From Croceibacterium_A sp044506885 (lineage in GTDB: Bacteria; Pseudomonadota; Alphaproteobacteria; Sphingomonadales; Sphingomonadaceae): a stretch of 64,000 nt of DNA. A program made the position numbers and the translations under genes. Below are positions 60,881-64,000 of the stretch, one piece after another (the first letter of the stretch is position 1; each line of letters opens with the position of its first letter). The notes beneath the pieces were generated by a model. It made no database searches. It saw only the letters and a list, made by a program, of their open reading frames with translations, and was not told where the DNA came from. The stretch spans positions 1-64,000 of the forward strand of contig JBIQKC010000014.1 of the NCBI GenBank assembly GCA_044506885.1, in the 5' to 3' direction.

Positions 60881-61684
60881 ATGGACCAGTCCGACACTCT
60901 GAACCCACCCACCTCCACCGTCCGCCACGATGGCTGGACGCCCCGGCGCAAGGCGCTGTTTCTCGATCATCTCGCCAACCACGGCGATGTCCGCGCCGCC
61001 TGCCGCGCGGCCGGCATGTCGCGCGAGGCGGCCTATCGGCTGCGGCGGCGCGATGCGGTGTTCGCGCGCGCCTGGGCGGCGGGGCTGGCGCTGGCGGGCG
61101 AGGCGGCCGGCGAACTGCTCGCCTGCCGGGCGATCAACGGGGTCGAGGAAGAGGTCTGGCACGCCGGCCGGATGGTCGGCACCCGCATCCGCTTCGACAC
61201 CCGCCTGCTGCTCGCGCATCTCGCCCGGCTCGACCGGATGGCCGAATGCGAAACCGCGCAGGAGGATGCCGCCCGCTTCGACGAACTGGTGGTGATGGCC
61301 GCCGGTGAAGCGCCGCCGGCCGAAGGCCTGATCGAAGACGATGACGGCGTCCCGCTGCCGCGCGAGACCTGCATCAACGTCGCCGTCAAGGTCGCCGGCG
61401 AAGTGGCGCGGGAGGCGGCGATGTCCGCCCTGCCCGAAACGGACGACGACGATTTCGACGAGGACGACGAAGCCGCCCTCGAAGCGGTCGACGAACAGGT
61501 CGAAACCGCGCACTGGCGGGCCGGCGCCGAAACCGCCGCGCTGTTCGACGATTGGCTCGATCGCGCCCACGCCGCCGTCGACCGGCTGCTGGCGGACGAT
61601 GCGCCGCTCTGCGCCGGAACCCTGTCAACCGTGTCAACTTCGCCCCTTGCGCACGCCGCCGCGCACGGGCAGCCATATGCATGA
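60881..61684 (+). CDS. Helix-turn-helix protein of unknown function
   Basis: 267-aa protein. The N-terminal ~50 residues (WTPRRKALFLDHLANHGDVRAACRAAGMSREAAYRLRRRDAVF) form a clear HTH of the small-terminase/resolvase look. A helical middle follows (FDTRLLLAHLARLDRMAECE), then a very acidic stretch (ETDDDDFDEDDEAALEAVDE, about 186-206). The ATG at 60881 has TGGAGAAG upstream. Proteins of this build occur in many sphingomonad chromosomes without phage neighbours, and no phage gene is seen here. DNA binding is inferred from the HTH; the role is unknown. Confidence 0.82.
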   Translation: MDQSDTLNPPTSTVRHDGWTPRRKALFLDHLANHGDVRAACRAAGMSREAAYRLRRRDAVFARAWAAGLALAGEAAGELLACRAINGVEEEVWHAGRMVGTRIRFDTRLLLAHLARLDRMAECETAQEDAARFDELVVMAAGEAPPAEGLIEDDDGVPLPRETCINVAVKVAGEVAREAAMSALPETDDDDFDEDDEAALEAVDEQVETAHWRAGAETAALFDDWLDRAHAAVDRLLADDAPLCAGTLSTVSTSPLAHAAAHGQPYA

Positions 61685-61702
61685 ACGGGAGGGGTTCTTG
61701 CC

Positions 61703-62983
61703 ATGTCGTCACATCACGCCATCCGCCGCGCCGTCTGCTTCGCTGCTCTCGCGCCCGCGCTGCTGCTCGCCGCCTGCCAGCCATCGGGGGAAGGCGAACC
61801 CATGCTCGGCACGACCGACGAGGGTGAAATCGCCGCCAGCCTGCCGCCGTCGCGGGCCACGGTGGCCATGCGCTGGCAACTGCTCAATCCGGAGGTGAAC
61901 AGCTTCACTTTCCGCGAGGCGGGGCAGGTCTTCGCCTGGCGCGGCGTGGATGGCGTGGGCGGCGGTCGCGAGCGGGCGCTGCCGGAGATCGAAGGCTTCG
62001 TCATGCCGCAGGCCATGCTCGCCGGCCGCGCCGTCAGTCATGACGAATGGGCCGACGCCACGTTCACCAACGCCATGCTCGTGCTGCGCAACGGGGCCGT
62101 GGCGTTCGAGGACTATCGCAACCGGATGGCGCCGGACACGCGCCATATCGCCTTCTCGATGTCGAAGACGATCACCGCGATGCTGATCGGCCAGGCGCTC
62201 GACAACGGGGAGATCGAATCGCTCGACGATCCGGTATCGCGATACGCGCCGGAGCTTGCGAATGGCGGGTATGGCGCGGCCACCATCCGCAATGTGCTCG
62301 AAATGCGCTCCGGCGCCGACATCGACGAGCGCTACGATTTCGGCGAGAATCCCAGCCTCGCCGCGCGCATCCACGAAACGGCAATCGTCGAAAACCGCGC
62401 CCGCTTCGCCGATTTCGCGGTCGATGTCGGCAGCCGCGCAGCGCCGGGGGCCACGTTCAACTACGCCACGCTCGACACCGCCGTGCTCGGCTGGGTGCTG
62501 GAAAAGGCGACCGGCCAGACGATAGAGGGCCTGACCGAAACCCGCATCTGGCAGCCGATGGGCGCGCAGCACGATGCGTTCTGGCTCGCCGACGGCCCGG
62601 TGGGGGAAGGGCGCGCGCTCAACGGCATGGGCTTCAACGCCACGCTGCGCGATTTCGGCCGGCTGGGGCAGCTTATGCTCGACGATGGCATGGCGGGCGA
62701 AACCCGCGTCCTGCCCGAAGGCTGGGTCGCGGCGATGACCGCGATGAAGCCGACCGGCGAAACCGGCCCCGGCGCCATGCCCGGCTACGGCCTCCAGACC
62801 TGGCAGGTCGACGATGAACCCGGCGCCTATGCCGCGGTCGGTCTGGCGGGCCAGTTCATCTACGTCCACCCGGCCAGCCGCACGGTGATCGTCAAGCTCA
62901 GCTACCTGCCGCCGGTCCCGCCGCCCGAAGTCGGCCCGGCGACGCTGGCCTATTTCAAGGCCATCGCCGGGGCGGGGGATTGA
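61703..62983 (+). CDS. Lipoprotein serine hydrolase (beta-lactamase class C / 6-aminohexanoate hydrolase-like)
   Basis: 426-aa serine hydrolase of the penicillin-binding-like fold. Lipobox LLAAC (Cys25). Catalytic SxxK is Ser152-Met-Ser-Lys155 (AFSMSKTITAML); the Tyr motif is in FNYATLDTAVLGWVLEKATG; the third element GLAGQFIYVHP replaces KTG. EMRSGADIDERYDFG and ILPEGWV-like VLPEGWVAAM are typical of the NylB/esterase branch. Beta-lactam hydrolysis is less likely than ester or amide hydrolysis in the periplasm. 18 bases after the HTH gene. Confidence 0.9.
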   Translation: MSSHHAIRRAVCFAALAPALLLAACQPSGEGEPMLGTTDEGEIAASLPPSRATVAMRWQLLNPEVNSFTFREAGQVFAWRGVDGVGGGRERALPEIEGFVMPQAMLAGRAVSHDEWADATFTNAMLVLRNGAVAFEDYRNRMAPDTRHIAFSMSKTITAMLIGQALDNGEIESLDDPVSRYAPELANGGYGAATIRNVLEMRSGADIDERYDFGENPSLAARIHETAIVENRARFADFAVDVGSRAAPGATFNYATLDTAVLGWVLEKATGQTIEGLTETRIWQPMGAQHDAFWLADGPVGEGRALNGMGFNATLRDFGRLGQLMLDDGMAGETRVLPEGWVAAMTAMKPTGETGPGAMPGYGLQTWQVDDEPGAYAAVGLAGQFIYVHPASRTVIVKLSYLPPVPPPEVGPATLAYFKAIAGAGD

Positions 62984-63117
62984 TCGCCCGGCGGTACGGG
63001 TAACGGGGCGGAGGCGAACCGCTCGCCCGGTTCTTCCCACGGCCTGCCGGACCGGCGTTTTCCTTACCTTTTCCGCTGCTTACAGCGATGCGGCACGGGG
63101 GCGACGGAGACGGGAAC

Positions 63118-63579
63118 ATGGCTTCATCCGCCACCTTGCTCGGCGATGACGGCGCAGCCGCGAATGCCGGGCCGCAGCTCGATTATCTGCGCGCCAGCGG
63201 GCTGGCGCAGGCGCGGCTTCAGGTGGCGGTGCTCTCGGGCAACCGCCGCCGGGCGCTGGAGCAGATCGACCGGCTGGTGGCGATAGATCGCGAGCTGGAA
63301 CGGATTGGCCAGGGCCAGCCGTCCGCGCCCTGCGCCGATCTCGCCCGCGAACGGCTGGCGCTGGCGAGCGAGAAGCTGGCGCTGACGTCCGGCGTCGAAC
63401 TGCCCCGCCTCGCGCCGGCATTCGGCGCCGGGATGGGCGATGCGCTGGAGGCGGATCAGGAGATAGAGATCGTCGAGGACGAGGCGGTCAGGGGGCGCAT
63501 CCTGCGGGTGTTCGGGTGGAGCCTCGCCTTCCTCGTCCTCTGCGCCGGCGTAACCGCCGCGGTAGTGGTCAGTCTGTAG
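63118..63579 (+). CDS. Small C-terminally anchored membrane protein of unknown function
   Basis: 153-aa protein. Helical, Ala/Leu/Arg-rich body (LRASGLAQARLQVAVLSGNRRRALEQIDRLVAIDRELERI) with one C-terminal transmembrane helix (VFGWSLAFLVLCAGVTAAVVVSL) and almost no tail. The ATG at 63118 is preferred (GGAGACGGG upstream); an in-frame ATG at 63088 would add ten residues. Tail-anchored proteins of this size with an acidic patch before the helix (EADQEIEIVEDEAVRGR) are seen in sphingomonads. The function is unknown. Confidence 0.75.
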   Translation: MASSATLLGDDGAAANAGPQLDYLRASGLAQARLQVAVLSGNRRRALEQIDRLVAIDRELERIGQGQPSAPCADLARERLALASEKLALTSGVELPRLAPAFGAGMGDALEADQEIEIVEDEAVRGRILRVFGWSLAFLVLCAGVTAAVVVSL

Positions 63580-63585
63580 CCCTCT

Positions 63586-63756
63586 CTAGGGCTTGTCCTG
63601 TTCAGGTTGAGCCGGAGAAGCCCTCCCCCGTTCGGGGGAGGGTTGGGTGGGGGTATCTAGGCTATCGCCGACGCGAGGCCTGACGGCCTCGCTCCCCCAC
63701 CCCCAACCCCTCCCCGCCGGGGAGGGGAGATTCAATTCGATCAGGACAAGCCTTAG
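63586..63756. repeat. Composite palindromic element with 15-bp terminal inverted repeats
   Basis: Termini CTAGGGCTTGTCCTG (63586-63600) and CAGGACAAGCCTTAG (63742-63756) are inverted copies with one mismatch. Inside are two hairpins, CCCTCCCCC..GGGGGAGGG (63621-63642) and CCCCTCCCC..GGGGAGGGG (63707-63727), around GTTGGGTGGGGG / CCCCCACCCCCAAC. It is the most complete member of the family also found at 11393, 41762 and 45516. Confidence 0.88.
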
Positions 63757-63787
63757 AAGGTTGGGGGCGGGCATGTAGAGGTGCGTT

Positions 63788-63917
63788 GGTTTCAATCCCC
63801 TTCTCGTCATTGCGAGGACCCTGGCCTTGAGCCGGGGGACGAAGCAATCCAGAGCGGCGGGGCAATACGCTCTGGATTGCTTCGCTGCGCTCGCAATGAC
63901 GAACGAGAATTGAAACC
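63788..63917. repeat. Palindromic intergenic repeat (GTCATTGCGAGG family, copy 4)
   Basis: Outer arms GGTTTCAAT and ATTGAAACC, then GTCATTGCGAG / CTCGCAATGAC and GAAGCAATCCAGAGC / GCTCTGGATTGCTTC. An insert GACCCTGGCCTTGAGCCGGG distinguishes it from copies 2 and 3 and links it to copy 1. Confidence 0.88.
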
Positions 63918-63989
63918 GACCCGCTACCGGCAGGACGGACGGAATTGCGGAGCACGATTGCCCTGCGCTCAGGGCAGGGAAGGGGGGAA

Positions 63990-64000
63990 ATGACTCAATG
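63990..64000 (+). CDS. Possible start of a gene running off the window
   Basis: ATGACTCAATG at the very end follows GGGAAGGGGGG, a ribosome-binding-like purine run. Only three codons are visible, so this is a guess. Confidence 0.25.

Larger units (their letters stand above)
63580..63989. other. Repeat-filled gene-free stretch
   Basis: 410 bases with no convincing gene. Nearly all of it is two palindromic elements, listed separately, of two different families placed back to back. Confidence 0.75.

Noticed and set aside
60881..61684. Remnant of a prophage
   Set aside because: Only the HTH protein looks terminase-like. No other phage gene, attachment site or tRNA is nearby.
63586..63917. CRISPR-like array from regularly placed repeats
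   Set aside because: The repeats are self-complementary palindromes of two different families with no equal-sized unique spacers, and no cas genes are present.

Overview
This is a GC-rich window of an alphaproteobacterial chromosome. It most likely comes from a sphingomonad (Sphingomonadaceae/Erythrobacteraceae). The pointers are the lignostilbene dioxygenase, the pair of GMC oxidoreductases, the b561-YceI fusion, the DUF6152 cluster, the ZnuD-type receptor and repeat families with cores such as GTCATTGCGAGG and CCTGAACTTGTTTCAGG. No rRNA, tRNA, CRISPR, prophage or transposase gene was seen. Genes are tightly packed, and many neighbours overlap by 1-4 bases (ATGA, GTGA or TTGA), which implies translational coupling.

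Layout. 1-7750: the 3' two-thirds of rpoC and its terminator, two small exported proteins, gltX, and a TonB-dependent zinc receptor (znuD) behind a probable Zur box. 7760-9773 (minus): an operon of a small Fic antitoxin, fic, dcd and an NTF2-like protein. 9957-16242: putA, which carries an in-frame palindromic repeat, then an MBL hydrolase divergent from a ThDP enzyme. 16311-24495: a chemotaxis operon cheA-cheW-cheY-cheB-cheR followed by a GGDEF-EAL protein and a methyl-accepting protein with almost no periplasmic part. 24580-26758: three overlapping genes for exported proteins (DUF6152, unknown, SMP-30-like). 26815-28429: a VapBC pair and trxB. 28663-34162: two GMC oxidoreductases, an NTF2-like protein and an aldehyde dehydrogenase. 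34257-36239: a second VapBC pair and a b561-YceI fusion. 36467-40266: hisC-tyrC divergent from metX-metW. 40337-40985: a third (AbrB/PIN) toxin-antitoxin pair.

40989-50079 (minus) is a compact formaldehyde-to-CO2 module: glutathione-dependent formaldehyde dehydrogenase, a VOC protein, S-formylglutathione hydrolase, then fdsG-fdsB-mobA-fdsA-fdsD-fdhD for NAD-dependent molybdenum formate dehydrogenase and its cofactor delivery. It is followed by an aromatic-acid MFS transporter and a MarR regulator (50176-52023), divergent from a lignostilbene dioxygenase (52116-53585). An RND tripartite efflux operon (53602-59336), an OmpA-family protein, a HTH protein, a lipoprotein serine hydrolase, a small membrane protein and a repeat-rich tail close the window.

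How it fits together. The lignostilbene dioxygenase makes aromatic aldehydes such as vanillin. The aldehyde dehydrogenase and GMC enzymes could process side chains of lignin dimers. Formaldehyde released by diarylpropane lyases or O-demethylation would be burned by the frm-fds module. A very similar operator-like sequence lies in both divergent promoters (GMC/ALDH at 32577 and MarR/LSD at 52060), 20 kb apart, and suggests that one MarR regulator controls both. That regulatory link and the substrate assignment are inference.

The other strong signal is a GC-rich palindromic repeat family. One copy has become part of the PutA protein, and relatives appear to supply the ribosome binding sites of fdhD and mobA.
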